A stretch of 64,000 nucleotides of DNA, from positions 148,403-212,402 of the forward strand of contig SKCR01035557.1 of assembly GCA_019454045.1 (NCBI GenBank), given 5' to 3'. The stretch's first letter is position 1; the number at the start of each line of letters is the position of its first letter. The notes under the pieces are model-generated. The model saw nothing but the letters and a program-made list of their open reading frames with translations, was not told the origin of the DNA and ran no database searches. The translations under genes and the position numbers were made by a program. This document shows, piece after piece, positions 11,690-24,028 of the stretch. Origin of the DNA: Zanthoxylum bungeanum (taxonomy: Eukaryota > Streptophyta > Magnoliopsida > Sapindales > Rutaceae).

Positions 11690-12415
11690 ATGTGGGCCTC
11701 GCCCCCAAACCGATATCGATGTGGGCCTCACCCCTAAACTGACACTGATGTGGGCCTCGCCCCCCAAACTGATACTAAAGTGGGCCTCGGCCCTGGGACT
11801 CATCCCCAAACTGATACTGATATAGGCCTCGGCCTTGGTCTCATCCCCAAACTGATGCTGATGTAGGCCTCGGCTTGAGACTCATCCCCAAACTGATGCT
11901 GATGCGGGCCTCGGCCTTGGGACTCATCCCCAAACTGATGCTGATGTGGGCCTCGGTCCTAACTGATACTGTCATGGGCATCGCCCCTAGACTGATACTA
12001 ATATGGGCCTCGCCCCCAACTGATACTGAAATGGGCCTCGCCCTAAACTGATATTGACATGGGCCTCGCCCTAAACTGATACCGATGTGGGTCTCGCCCC
12101 CAAACTGATACTGATATGGGTCTCGCCCCAGACTGATACTGAAATGGGCCTCGCCCTAAACTGATACTGACATGGGCCTCGCCTTAAACTGATACTGATG
12201 TGGGCCTCGCCCCCAGACTGATACTGATATGGGCCTCGCCCCAGACTGATACTGAAATGGGCCTCGCCCTAAACTGATATTGATATGGGCCTCGCCCCCA
12301 GACTGATACTGATATGGGCCTCGCCCCAAACTGATACTGACGTGGGCCTCGCCCCCAGACTGATACTGATATGGGCCTCGCCCCAAACTGATATTGATAT
12401 GGGCCTCGCCCTATG
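11690..12415. repeat. Tandem array of units near 29 bp (GGGCCTCGCCCC)
   Basis: More than twenty units of ACTGATACTGATATGGGCCTC followed by GCCCC(A), with length variants (some carry GGCCTTGGGACTCATCCCC). The array lies between the integrase tail and the 40-bp array. Arrays in this part of Tat-lineage elements are a known source of satellite DNA. The minus-strand frame at 12156-12386 is a repeat translation. Confidence 0.92.
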
Positions 12416-12547
12416 ATTCATTCTTGAAAACTACTGACATTGTACTGTTGCTGCTTCTGGTTGGCTTGCATTTGATGTTTTCTCTTTTTCTTTGTTGAAA
12501 CCTGTGAATACAAAACAAAACAAACACAAAAAGGAATGCAAAATATG

Positions 12548-12760
12548 TTACGTGTATGCATGTATGCATGAATGAGTTTCATATCTCGTTGGGTTAGTTC
12601 GTCCGCCAATTCCCTTGGTGACTGCTCGGTCTTCTCTTCCTCTGGCAAAGTACTGCTTCAATTTATCCACACTGATCGGCTTGGTGAACTCATTTCCTTC
12701 CAAGTCTGACAGCCTCACTGCCCAATTTCCCATTACTGAACGATTTTTTTGTCTTTTCTG
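12548..12760 (-). pseudogene. Integrase C-terminal tail remnant
   Basis: The minus-strand frame from 12733 reads NWAVRLSDLEGNEF, then KPISVDKLKQYF, the style of the last segment of Ty3-type integrases (L-x-D-L-x-G then a basic LKxYF). Everything from protease to the integrase core is missing between this piece and gag at 13023, so the element has a large internal deletion. The match is short and rests on pattern only. Confidence 0.55.
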
Positions 12761-13022
12761 CTTGCTTCTTTTGGGAATCCCCCGTGTTCTGAGTGTCGCT
12801 GAATATCATGGTATCAGGGTTGAATGCTTTTCTCAAATATACTCATGTTACAGGTTGAAAGGAAAGGACTCAGGCAAGTAGGTGAAATGGATGTCTTTAT
12901 TATTATTCAGGAAAAGGTTCAAACAAGTAGACGAAGTCGATGTATTTATTAAAAATGCAGAAAATAAACCAGAAAGAACAGTTTCATTGTCTTCTTCCTC
13001 GGCATATGGTTCTTCACTGCTG

Positions 13023-14407
13023 TCATCCTCTATCCTCATGGAAGAAACTGGGTGGTTGAGAGTTTGGAGGACAAAGCTTTCGGGCAGGCCGGAGTTTATC
13101 ATGTAAGTGGGTGGGGGACATAGTGGTAATTTGGTAGAGGGTTACGATGTGTGTTGGGTTGTTCTTTCTTAGGATCAGGTATTTTATGGGCATCAATGAG
13201 GCTTTGGATTTCATGCCTAAGGCGGGTACAGTTGTCAGTTTCGTGGCCCTCCTCTGATGGAAGTGACAATACAGGCTTAGGTCAAGGTTGGGTGGTATAG
13301 GATCTGGAAGTGGTTTAGGCTCTAAGGGTTTTAAGAGTCCTTGTCCCTTCAACTTTTCAAATACCTTCGACAAAGGTCTACCCAGGTTGGAGAATTGCCT
13401 ATTTCTGATGGAAGCGACTTCGGCAGTAGCAGGCTTGGTCTCAGAATGCCCCCTAAAAGTCCTCATATTCTGGTCATAGAACTTTCTGTTCTCAGCTTCT
13501 TCTTCTTCTATATCCATGACAGTTTCCCTCAACTGTCGAAAATATGTAATCATGGAGGTCATTCTCCTCAACTTGCCATAAATGAAGGGCTTAGTACCCT
13601 TAATAATCATCTTTATTTGGTCCTTCTCCGAGGGCCTTGTCTGCATCTTCAGTAGCTGGCTTCTCCAGCGGTCCACATACTCCTTGAAGCTTTCTTCCGG
13701 CTTCTGCTTAGTGTTCTCCAAATCACAGAGTGACAAATCAATCTCTAAGTCTGTAACATACTGTTTCAGAAATGCATCTACCAATTCCCTCCAATCTTCT
13801 TTAACCTTTTTCTCAAGGTTGTGATACCACACTACAGGTGCCCCCTCGAGTGACATCCCAAACATCTTTTGGGCTTGGCGCTGTGACAGGCCCACTGAAC
13901 TCATCACCGAGACATATTGCCGCAGATGGACCATCGGGTCCCCATTCCCATTGAACTTAGCCATATCAAACATCTTGAACTGAGCAGGCAACTTTTCCTC
14001 AAAGGTCATCGCCTCAAAGTCTATAAGTCTTCATCCTTACCCTTCATCTTACGGGTAACGGACTCTACCTGGTCATGAAGTTTCTGTATCTCGGCCTGAG
14101 ACCCGGCTATTCTCCCAGCGTCATATTCAGCCATATCATCATCAAAAGCGGGGATGTCATCCCCCAACCTATTCGGAGGCTCCTCACGTCTTACATTCTC
14201 AGAGTTTCCCCCAGCACGGGGCACAACCATATTTTCCATGGCAGAAGTCAAGGCTTGCAACTGTTCAGTAATTTTGGCGAAACCATTTTCCAACTGATCT
14301 ATCCGGGATACCTCGTTATCGGATGTACTCATATCTGTTACCAGTCTTTTAGTGAGTCTTTCATCTTCCCTAACCCAACGGGAATCTTTAATGGCTTTTA
14401 GACACAA
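13023..14407 (-). pseudogene. Ogre-like gag, frameshifted
   Basis: Frame 14407-14021 holds an acidic N-terminal part with a coiled-coil-like stretch (IDQLENGFAKITEQLQAL). Frame 14009-13023 holds a gag capsid core: KFNGNGDPMVHLRQYV, then WYHNLEKKVKEDW and LKQYV. A run-off into another frame occurs close to 14020. A zinc-knuckle-like motif starts YCHFHQ near 13265; a single-base shift there moves the rest (a GHxTxxC half) into the next frame. Gag packages element RNA into virus-like particles. Neighbours are the leader upstream and an integrase tail downstream, with no protease or RT. The breaks may be decay or base-calling error. Confidence 0.85.
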
Positions 14408-14489
14408 GGATTAACATGATGCGTGTATGCATGAAATAAACGAGATGCATGCGATACAAGGAATATATCAACTCATTAAAATTTTCATA

Positions 14490-14945
14490 TAAATCAGCCC
14501 ATCATCATTTTAGAAGCTTTTGGGCTAACTGTCATATGAGTGAACTCGTCCCAGTTTAAGTGGCCCAACAAGTTCACATCTCATGGCAAGAAGTCCAACC
14601 GTATCCAAATGATAATGTTCCTAAACACAAACATATATTGGCCCATTGGCGTTTTAGAAGCTTTTGGCCCAATCATCATAAGATACGTTCTTGTCCCAGT
14701 TTAAATGGCCCAACAAGCCCATACCTCATGACAAAAGGTCTGAATGGATCCAAACGACAATGTTCCTAAACACAAGCATACATAAATAATTTCTACAGAG
14801 TGGCCCATCAACATTTCAGAAGCTTTTGGCCCAATTGTCATAGGATACGAACTCGTCCCAGTTTAAATGGCCCAACAAGTTCGCATTTCTGACAAGAAGT
14901 CCAACTGCATCCAAATGAGGATGGTCCATAAGCACAAGGAAATAG
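14490..14945. repeat. Three diverged tandem units in the leader of the Ogre-like element
   Basis: Units of roughly 145-160 bp start near 14497, 14640 and 14801. Each carries TTAGAAGCTTTTGG, CTCGTCCCAGTTTAA and GGCCCAACAAG. The leader from 14408 to 15456 shows no other recognised feature. Confidence 0.75.
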
Positions 14946-15456
14946 TTGCTATAGGCCATGCAACTCCGGTATACGTGTGGGTTTGCGGGAGTGTAGACAA
15001 AGACTCTCGCTGGCGAAGGATTACCCACAACTAGGTCTCCCCACTCAAGGGTTCGAGCGACCAAGTGAGCGCACATTTTTTATACCTTGCAGTACGTGCC
15101 AACGAGTTATGGTGTGTGATTGACTGTCAGATGGATTTCCCGTTGTAGATTCCCCAGATGGAGGGTGGAGCGAGGCCCTCTTAAGTACCCTAGCCTCTTA
15201 GGCTCTTATCGCTTGGTGACAGGAATAAACAACGAGTCCTCCAAATTAGTCCATCACAACAGGCTACAAGTAAATGATTATCTAGGTGCCTTCACGGCTT
15301 TTCTTATAGAAAGGTAGTGAATGAAGGAAGACACCAAACCATTACCCAGCCTAAACAATATGCCTTTGATTAAACCCATTTTAACCCACAGTAGACACGT
15401 TTAATTAAAGCACAAATCATAATATTACAAGACATTATTTCGGGGCCGATTCTCTA

Positions 15457-15474
15457 TCCCCAGTGGAGTCGCCA
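15457..15474 (-). other. Primer binding site, tRNA-Arg type
   Basis: Minus-strand TGGCGACTCCACTGGGGA, 3 bases inside the 5' LTR end. It complements a tRNA 3' end whose acceptor strand pairs with GACTCCA, as in plant tRNA-Arg. This is the primer type reported for Ogre elements. Confidence 0.7.
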
Positions 15475-15477
15475 GAC

Positions 15478-18400
15478 TGTGGGACATAGGAACTGGGCGA
15501 CACATGCTATTCCGGGCTCGCGGCCCGGTTGGGAGTACGGAGTAGCCCGTGGGGGACTAAACCGAAGAAATAATGGAGTCGCCACCCTGTGTGAACCGGG
15601 ACAAATATTTAAGGCCGCACTCACCCCTCGCAAGGGAAGACCTCAAACCGTTGGGTTCGGAATGGTCCCTTACTTATGCCACTTGTAATAAAATGATTTG
15701 TGCAATAATCTAACCAAGCCTAAGCAACATATTTCCAAGGATAATTTACTCCTAAGTTCGCATGCATAGGTATAAAGCTCATATCTAAGTTTACATATAA
15801 CACATTTTCATATTTTACATACAACCTATTTGCATACAATCTATGTCCAAATTTGCATACAACATACTTGCATATAATCTATGTCTGAATTCATGCATAA
15901 AGATAAATTGACATACGGAAAGCATACAATTTCATATTGGTAGACACAGAAGCGCAAACAAATAACATTCATACAAGCATGCATATTAAGGAAAGACAAT
16001 TAAGCGCATGATGGAAATAGATAACTAAAGAGGTAATGCAAATGCATAAGGTAAAAAGAGACAACTATATGCTAAATAGACATGTCGTGAAGTGATGCAG
16101 AAAAGATATCTAGAATTGACACGAACACATGCGTGGGCCTTTTTCCAAGTGGTACGTGGAATTGTATCCCGAGTACAGATCATACTACCGTCCATTCGGA
16201 GTCGGCTATGAAATTTATGTTCGGGTTTCCATCCTATATACCACGAGAAATAATGCCCAAATGCTATCATAACATGGGTACACCAATGATAATAGATCGA
16301 GCCAAGACAAGGATAGATGATGCAATCAATAGATGAAAGACGCGGCAAATATCGTGGTAAAGGTAGCATTTTAGGCTTTTCTTCCCCCAAATGGAGAACC
16401 TTTTAGTCCAACACCATAAGCCCATGCGCTTTTCATTACAATGCGTACAAAGATAAAGATAACTATATGGAACTTCATAATGCATGCGTAAATGAAGCAA
16501 TGATGCGCAAAAGAATAAGTGGCATAGTGAGAAGCGCGGCAAGACATCGTGGTAAAGGCTTTTAACCCCTTGACATAGAGGACCTTTAATCCAACTTATC
16601 AAGCCCATGCGCAAATAACACAATGCATATATAAAAAGTAAAGACAATGATATCGGACTTCGTGTATTCGATTGAACATATCTCACATCCAATCGAATAT
16701 ACATTATCCGGCGCGGCAAAGCATCGTGGTAAAGGATTTTAACCTCTCAAAATAGAGGACATTTAATCGCACTTACTAAGCCCATACGCTAATAACACAA
16801 TGCATATAAGAAAAAAAGAACAACAATATCAGACTTCGTATACCCGATTGAACACATCTCACATTCAACCGAATATACATCATCCGGCGCGGCAAAGCAT
16901 CGTGGTAAAGGATTTTAACCTCTCAAAATAGAGGACATTTAATCGCACTTACTAAGCTCATACGCTAATAACACAATGCATATAAGAAAAAGAGAACAAC
17001 AATATCAGACTTCGTATACCCGATTGAACACATCTCTCATTCAACCGAATATACATCCTCCGGCGTGGCAAAACATTGTGGTAAAGGATTTTAACCTCTC
17101 AAAATAGAGGACCTTTAATCGCACTTACTAAGCCCATGCGCTTTATCTCATCATTACATAAAAAAATAACATGCGGAAATCAAGTAACGAATAATAAACA
17201 AATCAAAGCAACATAAAACAAAATATGCGTCGTTTACTCAAGTGGTACGTGGAGTTGTATCCCGAGTACAGATCATACTACCGTCCATTCGGAATCGGCT
17301 ATGAAATTTATGTCCGGGTTTCCATCCTATATACCACGAGAGGCGACACACTTTTCATTTTATTCAAGGGCCACAACATACATCATTTTACAATTCATGC
17401 ATTTTCTATCTATTCAAGGGCCACAACATGCTTCACTCCACAATGATTATGCAAACGAAACTCAATAAATAATAAAAATACAACTGAAAAACGGATGTGA
17501 AAGAATACCCTCAGGTCTAACCTTTTTCGCCGACTCTCGAACTCGCGTTTCACGGTGATCGGAAGGGTAAAAGCTCCGCAACTTTTCTGGTTCACTGGTT
17601 TGCGTTTTTCCTTGCTGTTTCGCTGCTGAAGCTACTGTTTTTGCTCCGTTTCACTGCTGTATTCTGTTGTATTTTGGTCACTGTTTTTGGTGTTTTGTTC
17701 ACTGTTTGGGGACTATTTTAGGGTGTTTTAGGGTGCAGATCAGGGGCAGTTCTAGGGATTGGTTTACTCTCGGTTTACTCACTGTTTTGGGGTGATTTGT
17801 TCACTGATTTTGTGTCAGTTTAAGGGCTGATTTTCCGGCTGTTTGTGGCATTTTTGGAACTGTTTTTTGCCGTAGTTTTGTGTAGTTTACACGGTTGTTC
17901 GTTCACGTTTCTGATGTGTGGGCTTTGTTAATATTGTGGCTTGTAAGGGCATGTGCGTGTTGTTTGTAAAGGGCGTTGATGGCATGAAGGAGTGGTCGAT
18001 GTGAGATCTTTGGCGTGCTTATTAGGTGTGTTTGTTACGGCTAATCCAGTATGTAAGGGCAGGTGCGTGTTGAAGGTTGAGCGTGAGGGCTGATGGAGGT
18101 TGTGGGTTAAAAGTTGAGTGGGAGAGAGGCTTGTTGTGGCTGCATGTGATTAGGGCTGGTGCGTGGCTTACGTTGAGGGGTTTTTGGTGGCAGTGAGTTG
18201 GGCGAACATGATGAAGGTTCTTTGTGAGGGCAGGTGGCGTGAGGTTCTTTGAATGGTTAGGGGGGAGGTGGCTTATGTGTTTGTGTGTTGGCTGCGTTGA
18301 AGAGAGACGTGGTGTGTGTTATACGTGAAGCCAAATTCGTGGCTATTTAGGGTTGAGTTTGCCGAGTGTGGAGAGGGAGAAAGAGAGAGGTTAGGGCTTT

Positions 18401-19046
18401 GTGATTAGGGTTTATTTTCTTTTGTTCTGGTTTGTGGCCGTGAATGAGCTAGGAGCAAGGGTTGAAGTTTGTGTTATTTTTATAGTGACAAGCTAGGGTT
18501 TGCATGGTTTTGAATAGGAAGGAGACCAATTAGTGTTTTACAAGGAAAGTATATATTTTAATTGGGGGACATGATTTGTTTGTTTAGGAATATCACATAT
18601 TTAATTTGTTTTATTTTAGGTAGGTGATTTGTTAAGTTAGGAATACAATATTTTTAATTAGGAATAATATTTTGTTGATTGGTTTTAATTAGGCATGATT
18701 TGATTTAATGTTTTATTTAATTTGGTATATGACTTAATTAATTATTTTATTTAATTGGGTTGTATTTTGAGGGCCTTGGGCGTGTGGGCCAAGTGTGGTG
18801 GGCTAGGTTTTGTGTTGGTTTGGTGGGTGGCTTGTGCCAATGTTAAATGGTTCTGGGTTTTTTAGGCCAAATGTGCTTTAAAACGAAGGTCCAACGAGTG
18901 AGCTTGGAGCTAAACAAGCGGATAAAATTTAACGAAATACCGATTCCCTTCCGACGATCGTTTCCCGCAACTTCCTCGACTTAAAAGGTAGTGTCTCCAA
19001 ATGAGACTCGTCATAGGGACTTATATGCAAAAATGCAGTGCCTACA
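15478..19046 (-). repeat. 5' LTR of the Ogre-like element
   Basis: 3569 bp from TGTGGGACA to TGCCTACA in plus-strand reading, followed by TSD CTAAC. It is uninterrupted, and so shows the ancestral state of the 101-bp block. It contains the 177-bp array at 16340-17150 (unit starts near 16710, 16886 and 17061). Confidence 0.9.
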
Positions 19047-19707
19047 CTAACTCCTTAATTCTGGAGAATGATGTAATTGATGTTTGAACCTTGTAATTGT
19101 TTGACAATTTTGTTATGAAGTTTTATTGAGTTATTTATATTCTTTTGAGTTTAATGCCTTGTGTTTGATGGCCACAAATATGATGATATATGTTTGAAAT
19201 CTATCACTCGAAAAAGGGGATTTTGAATAGATCTAGAGAATATAACTTAGGAGTTTTATATAGTTCGAGAGAATATATAAGTTTCTTTGAAGTCGTAAAT
19301 ATAGAATCACAAAGCGTAATGAGTTGTTAACTACTAGATTTTTATAGAGATATCGAAGTCTGTAGTTGATGATATTATCACTGATGCTCGAGAGATGGAG
19401 TGGATATTTTCGGATTCTAAACTTATAAACAGTATAAATGAACAATGATTGATTGGAATGACAAATACATAGACGACAGCTAGGTGAAATCAGGATTTAG
19501 AATCTCTATCGAATTAGTTCCTCCTATATAATTATTTTTATATTTATTTATTAAAATCTTTATTATTTGTTTTCTAAATAAAGTTAGGATTATCAATTGT
19601 AGTATTTAGTGCGAGTTAACGCAATCCCTGTGGGTTCGACACTCTAAACTCATTTATACTAAAACTTGACACCGTACACTTGCGGTACGATATAAAATAT
19701 CACAATA

Positions 19708-21079
19708 AGTTTTTAGCTCCATTGTCGGGGATTGTTTGTTTAATTCACATTAACACTATTACTAAGTAACATTGACTTTAATTTAGATTCTTATTTTTAT
19801 TCTTATTTTTTTTTGCGTCTGGCTGAAGACGTTAAACTTAGCGCTAGCGGGGAGGCAACCCTTGCATTTTTTTTTATTATTTTTTATTTTTATTGTGTGC
19901 TATTTATTCGTTTGCATGTTATTTATGCAGGTAGCACGAGACACACAAAGCCCGCACAACCAAATTCTGACCAGCAGGAGCCTGATCAACTCCATGCACG
20001 GTAGTGTTGTTCCTTAATTTTGCTTCTTTATATTTATCTTTCATTGAGGACAATGCAAGTTTTAAGTTTGGGGGTGTGTGGATGTATTCCTGCTATTTAT
20101 TTATAAAAAAAAAATTGTTTTTGTTTTGATTCCTTGATAGTAAAGCATAAGTCTAATGATGAATTTTGATTGCTTTTGATGAAATTTTAGAAACGATAAG
20201 TCCCAATTGATTTTTATCTAATGCCTTGAGTAGATGATCTAGGTTAGACTCGTAAGCACTTAATAACAGGTTTTTAGCAGTAAGAACTTAAGTAGTTGGC
20301 AAAGTGACTAGTTGAAGAAATTGTTTGTCGATGAATGACCGTTTGCTTAAATATCTATCTCAATATGCAAGTATTATGATTTATGGTATGATTAGAAAAA
20401 AAAAAAATCACCTATAATCGATAACCGTGAAGCTACCTATGGGATAGTGTTAGGACCACCATAAGGAGAAATGCTACCTTAAATGGTATGTGTGTTTAAA
20501 AAAATGAAAAAAAAGCTGAAAAAGAAGAAAATAAAATTGTACCATACTAAGCAAAGAAAGGCAAATTCGGAGTACTAATGAGATATCTAGGTTGGTTTGA
20601 CCCATCAGATCTCAATTTTTGAGACGAAATCATCGAGTTAGCTTACTTATGAGTCGAGCTGCGAACAAATCTTTACACACACACACTGTGAGCCTGATTT
20701 AGATGGTTTATTCAAGAACTTAGATTTGAGTCGTAGTTGAGTACTTTGAATGTTTTCTGATTTCATTGATAACTATCCTTTGAGGATAATTTTATGTGGA
20801 ACTATCAGGATTATTTTATTTGCTTTTATATTTTTATATTTTTTTTGCATGATTGTGTGTGAATGACGTTTGTGGGTGTCGTCGCTGTAAGCCCTCACGA
20901 GACTATAACTCGTCCACTAGGACCGCCTAGGGGTTTAAAGGCTTGTTGCATACGCTAAATGCAATCGTGATCCATACGAAAGTGGCTTAGTTAATTTAGT
21001 TATTTTTATTTGTTTATTTGAATTAGTTTTTATTTAGTATTTTGCTCGGGACTAGCAAAACCTTAAGTTTGTGGGTGTT
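19708..21079 (+). mobile_element. Internal region 2 of the tandem array, non-coding
   Basis: Colinear with 3966-5334, including the GCGCTAGCGGGGAGGCAACC block near 19840 and a PPT-like tract before LTR C. The PBS is decayed (TAGCTCCATTGTCGGGGA). No coding domain is seen. Confidence 0.82.
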
Positions 21080-22401
21080 TGATAAGTGTGGTTTATACCC
21101 ACTTATTCTTGTATTCTTAGCTTATTATTTTGTTAGTTTCCATATCATTTAATGTCATTTATAGTTTGTTTTATGTCTTGTTTGTATGAAGCATTAGAAC
21201 ATCAAGAATGGAGCAATTACGCGTATTTTGGGACCTATTGGAAGCATCGGACTCAAGAACAAGCAAAACTAGCATCAGCTGCGCACTGAATTTAAAAATG
21301 CTATAACTTTTGATATAGAAAGCGTTATGAGACCCATAATATATCAATTTGCATCTACTCAAAGAGATTTATATGTTCCATACAAAATCCAGGGGCTTTG
21401 GCGCCGCAACGCCAATCTTCAAGCGCCGCAGCGCCCCGCGCGCACCAGAAATATGATTTTAGGGTTTTTTTTAAATGTTTAATGACCCCAAGGCTCTATT
21501 ATAAAAACATTAGTTCGTCCAAAACTTAAGGGGAGGCTAATACACAACATAAAACACCAAAATACATCTTTTTAGAGATCCAATGAGGATGATTGAAGAG
21601 CAACAAGAGGAGACGAAATTGGTGACATCCGAAGAGGAATAGATTCAATTCGGGTTTTATCTTCTTGTTTCTTTCTTAGAACTCTAATGATTTCCATTAG
21701 ATTTATGACATGTATTTATTATTTTTATCCTTAGTCATGAACTAACTCCTTAATTATGGAGAATGATGTAATTGATGCTTGAACCTTGTAATTGTTTGTC
21801 AATTTTGTTATGAAGTTTTGTTGAGTTATTTATATTCTTTTGAGTTTAATGCCTTGTGTTTGCTGGCTACAAATATGATGATATATATTTGAAATCTATT
21901 ACTCGAGAGAGGGGATTTTGAATAGATCTAGAGAATATAACTTATTAGTTTTATATAGTTCGAGAGAATATATAAGTTTCTTTGAAGTCGTAAATATAGA
22001 ATCACAAAGCGTAATGAGTTGTTAACTACTAGATTTTTATAGAGATATCGAAGTCTGTAGTTGATGATATTTTCACTGATGCTCGAGAGAGGGAGTATAT
22101 ATTTTCGGAATCTTGACTTATAAACAATATAACTGAACAAGAATTGATTGGCATGACAAATACATAGGCGACAACTAGGTGAAATCAGGATCTAAAATCT
22201 TTATCTTATTAGTTCCTCCTATATAATTATTTTTTATTTATTTATTAAAATCTTTATTATTTATTTTCTAAATAAAGTTAGGATTATCAATTGTATTATT
22301 TAGTGCGATTTAACGCAATCCCTGTGGGTTCGACACTCTAAACTCATTTATACTAAAACTTGACATCGTACACTTGCGGTACGATATAAAATATCACAAC
22401 A
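21080..22401 (+). repeat. LTR C of the tandem array
   Basis: Starts TGATAAGTGTGG, ends ATATCACAACA, and is followed by AGTTC (22402-22406), the right TSD of the whole array. After it the Athila-like coding sequence resumes. Confidence 0.9.
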
Positions 22402-23200
22402 AGTTCACTGTCAGTCATGTTGGTGATGCAAGCTTCAAGTTTATCCGTGGAAGTGGCATTGCATCAGTATCCTGGATGATACTATCTACAACATTAACTC
22501 TGAAATATTCCTCCTCCTTTTCATCACTCGGGAATTTCATGGATTTGAAAACATTGAAGGTAAATTCTTGGTCCTGCACTTTCATAGTTATTTCTCCTTT
22601 TTGTACATCAATAACACTTCGACCTATAACGAAGAATGACCTCCCAAGAATGATAGATACATCTTTGTCTTCCTCCATTTCAAGGATAATGAAATCTGCT
22701 GGGAGAATGAGTTTGTCGACTTTGACCAGCACATCTTCAACTACTCCTCTTGGAAATGCGAGCGTTCTATCAGCAAGTTGCAAAGAGACTGAGGTGAGCA
22801 TTGCTTCTCCAATCTGAAGTTTCCTGTAAATCGAAAAATGCATCAAATTAACACTAGCACCTAAATCACATAAAGCTTTACTGATGTAATGTTCTCCAAT
22901 GGTGCATGGGATAGTGAAACTGCCAGGATCTTTCAACTTTGGGGGAAGTTTCCTCTGAATGATGGCGCTGCATTCTTCTGTCAATGCTATTATTTTTTAA
23001 TCTCACAATCTCCGCTTTCGTGAAAGAATGTCTTTCATGAATTTGACATAGCTGGGCATTTCTTCCAACGCTTCTGCAAATGGAATGTTGATATGCAGCT
23101 TTTTGAAGACCTCTAGGAATCGAGCAAACTGCTTATCCAATTTACTTTTCTAGAGTCGTTGTGGAAAATGTGGAGGTGGAGTGAGTCTTTCTTGATCTTT
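22402..23200 (-). pseudogene. Athila-like protease region fragment
   Basis: The minus-strand frame 22984-22415 contains the retropepsin-like core: CTIGEHYISKALCDLGASVN, then a hydrophobic strand, then IILGRSFF. The usual D-T/S-G centre reads DLGAS, a form common in Athila elements. The enzyme would cut the gag-pol polyprotein. The region between this frame and gag has stops and frame changes. The right end of the RT part lies 20 kb away because of the tandem array insertion. Confidence 0.82.
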
Positions 23201-23203
23201 TTC

Positions 23204-24020
23204 CTATGCTTCTTTTTCCTCCATCTGTGGAACTGCATCGCTGATTTCTTTTGAAACTTCCTCAATGGATGCCTTGATTCCAACATCTTTGTTAATTTCA
23301 GTACCACTTTTCAAAGTAATGGCTTGACATTGCTCATTCCCTCGGTTCCTTGGATTTGGTTCAATGTTGCTAGGAAGGTTACCTGGCGGTCTGTAACTCA
23401 GAGCATTGGCCAGTTGTCCAATTTGATTTTCCAGTACCTTTATAGACGCAAATTGGCTTTGAAACATAGCATCATATTTTTTAACTGAGCTAGCACTTCC
23501 GCTATTCATGGTTCTTTTTCATGCTCCTGGCCTTTGTTATGCTGTTGAAATCCGGGTGATGGATTGTTCATTTACCCTGAATTGTTGTTCCATGAAAAAT
23601 TGGGATGATTCCTCCACCCTGGGTTGTAGGTGTTGGAATATGGATTGTTCCCATGTCTGTTGAAATTGTTGACATAATTCACCGTCTCTTCATGTTGGTT
23701 TGTCTCTGGTGCTCCTCCATGTGGTAAACTTGTAAATCCAACATTACCTTGCATGTTAAGAGTTTCCATGAATTTGCATATCTGATCCAACTTGGCATTC
23801 ACTGCTGTGTTGACTCCAACTTCATAAATTCCAGCAATTCTTTGGATCATGCTCTTTCTGTTGGCCACAAAGAATTGTTGTTGGCCATTTCTTCAATCAA
23901 ATCACAGGTCTGATCTTCTCCTTTTGCCATTAAAGCTCCTCCAACAGCAGCATCTATTGTGGTTCTCATTATTCCAGAAAGTCCATTATATAAGGTTTGG
24001 ACTTGTAGCCACTTTGCAAT
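23204..24020 (-). pseudogene. Athila-like gag, C-terminal two thirds
   Basis: Three frames carry it: 24020-23847 (VQTLYNGLSGIMRTTIDAAV, then IEEMANNNSLW), 23868-23572 (a region rich in Asn and Gly with NYVNNF and PGWRNHPNFSW), and 23509-23204 (FASIKVLENQIGQLANAL, then QCQAITLKSG). These blocks and their order are typical of Athila gag. Frame changes and stops separate them. The upstream part continues at 24941 beyond the hAT insertion. Confidence 0.85.
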
Positions 24021-24028
24021 CTCATGGT

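Larger units (their letters stand above)
5972..19046 (-). mobile_element. Ogre-like (Tat lineage) LTR retrotransposon, internally deleted
   Basis: Flanked by a perfect 5-bp TSD CTAAC (5967-5971 and 19047-19051). LTRs of about 3.6 kb (5972-11043 including an insertion; 15478-19046) run TG to CA. On the minus strand the order is PBS (15474-15457), leader, gag (14407-13023), a short integrase tail (12733 leftwards), two tandem-repeat arrays, PPT, 3' LTR. The PBS complements a tRNA-Arg 3' end, as known for Ogre elements, and long LTRs plus repeat-rich 3' UTRs are also Ogre traits. Protease, RT, RNase H and most of integrase are missing, so any movement would need an autonomous relative. Confidence 0.82.
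5335..19707 (+). repeat. LTR B of the tandem array, split by the Ogre-like element
   Basis: The left part is 5335-5971 and the right part 19052-19707. Joining them across the CTAAC duplication restores colinearity with LTR A and LTR C (compare the uninterrupted sequence around 3295-3315). It starts TGATAAGTG after a PPT-like tract and ends CACAATA, one base different from the other two LTRs. Confidence 0.88.
2641..22401 (+). mobile_element. Tandem array of a non-coding Athila-related LTR element (LTR-int-LTR-int-LTR)
   Basis: Three LTRs (2641-3965; 5335-5971 joined to 19052-19707; 21080-22401) alternate with two internal regions of about 1.37 kb. LTRs start TGATAAGTG and end near CACAACA. 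The outer ends are flanked by the same 5-bp duplication AGTTC (2636-2640 and 22402-22406), which restores the interrupted Athila-like polyprotein. The inner LTR-internal junctions repeat exactly, so the array is a multimer of one element, not two separate insertions. No gag or pol is present. Unequal recombination between LTRs of one insertion is the simplest origin (inference). Confidence 0.88.

Noticed and set aside
12156..12386. A repeat protein of [10 protein letters not shown] type
   Set aside because: Translation of the 29-bp array; no plausible promoter or start, and unit lengths vary without regard to frame.
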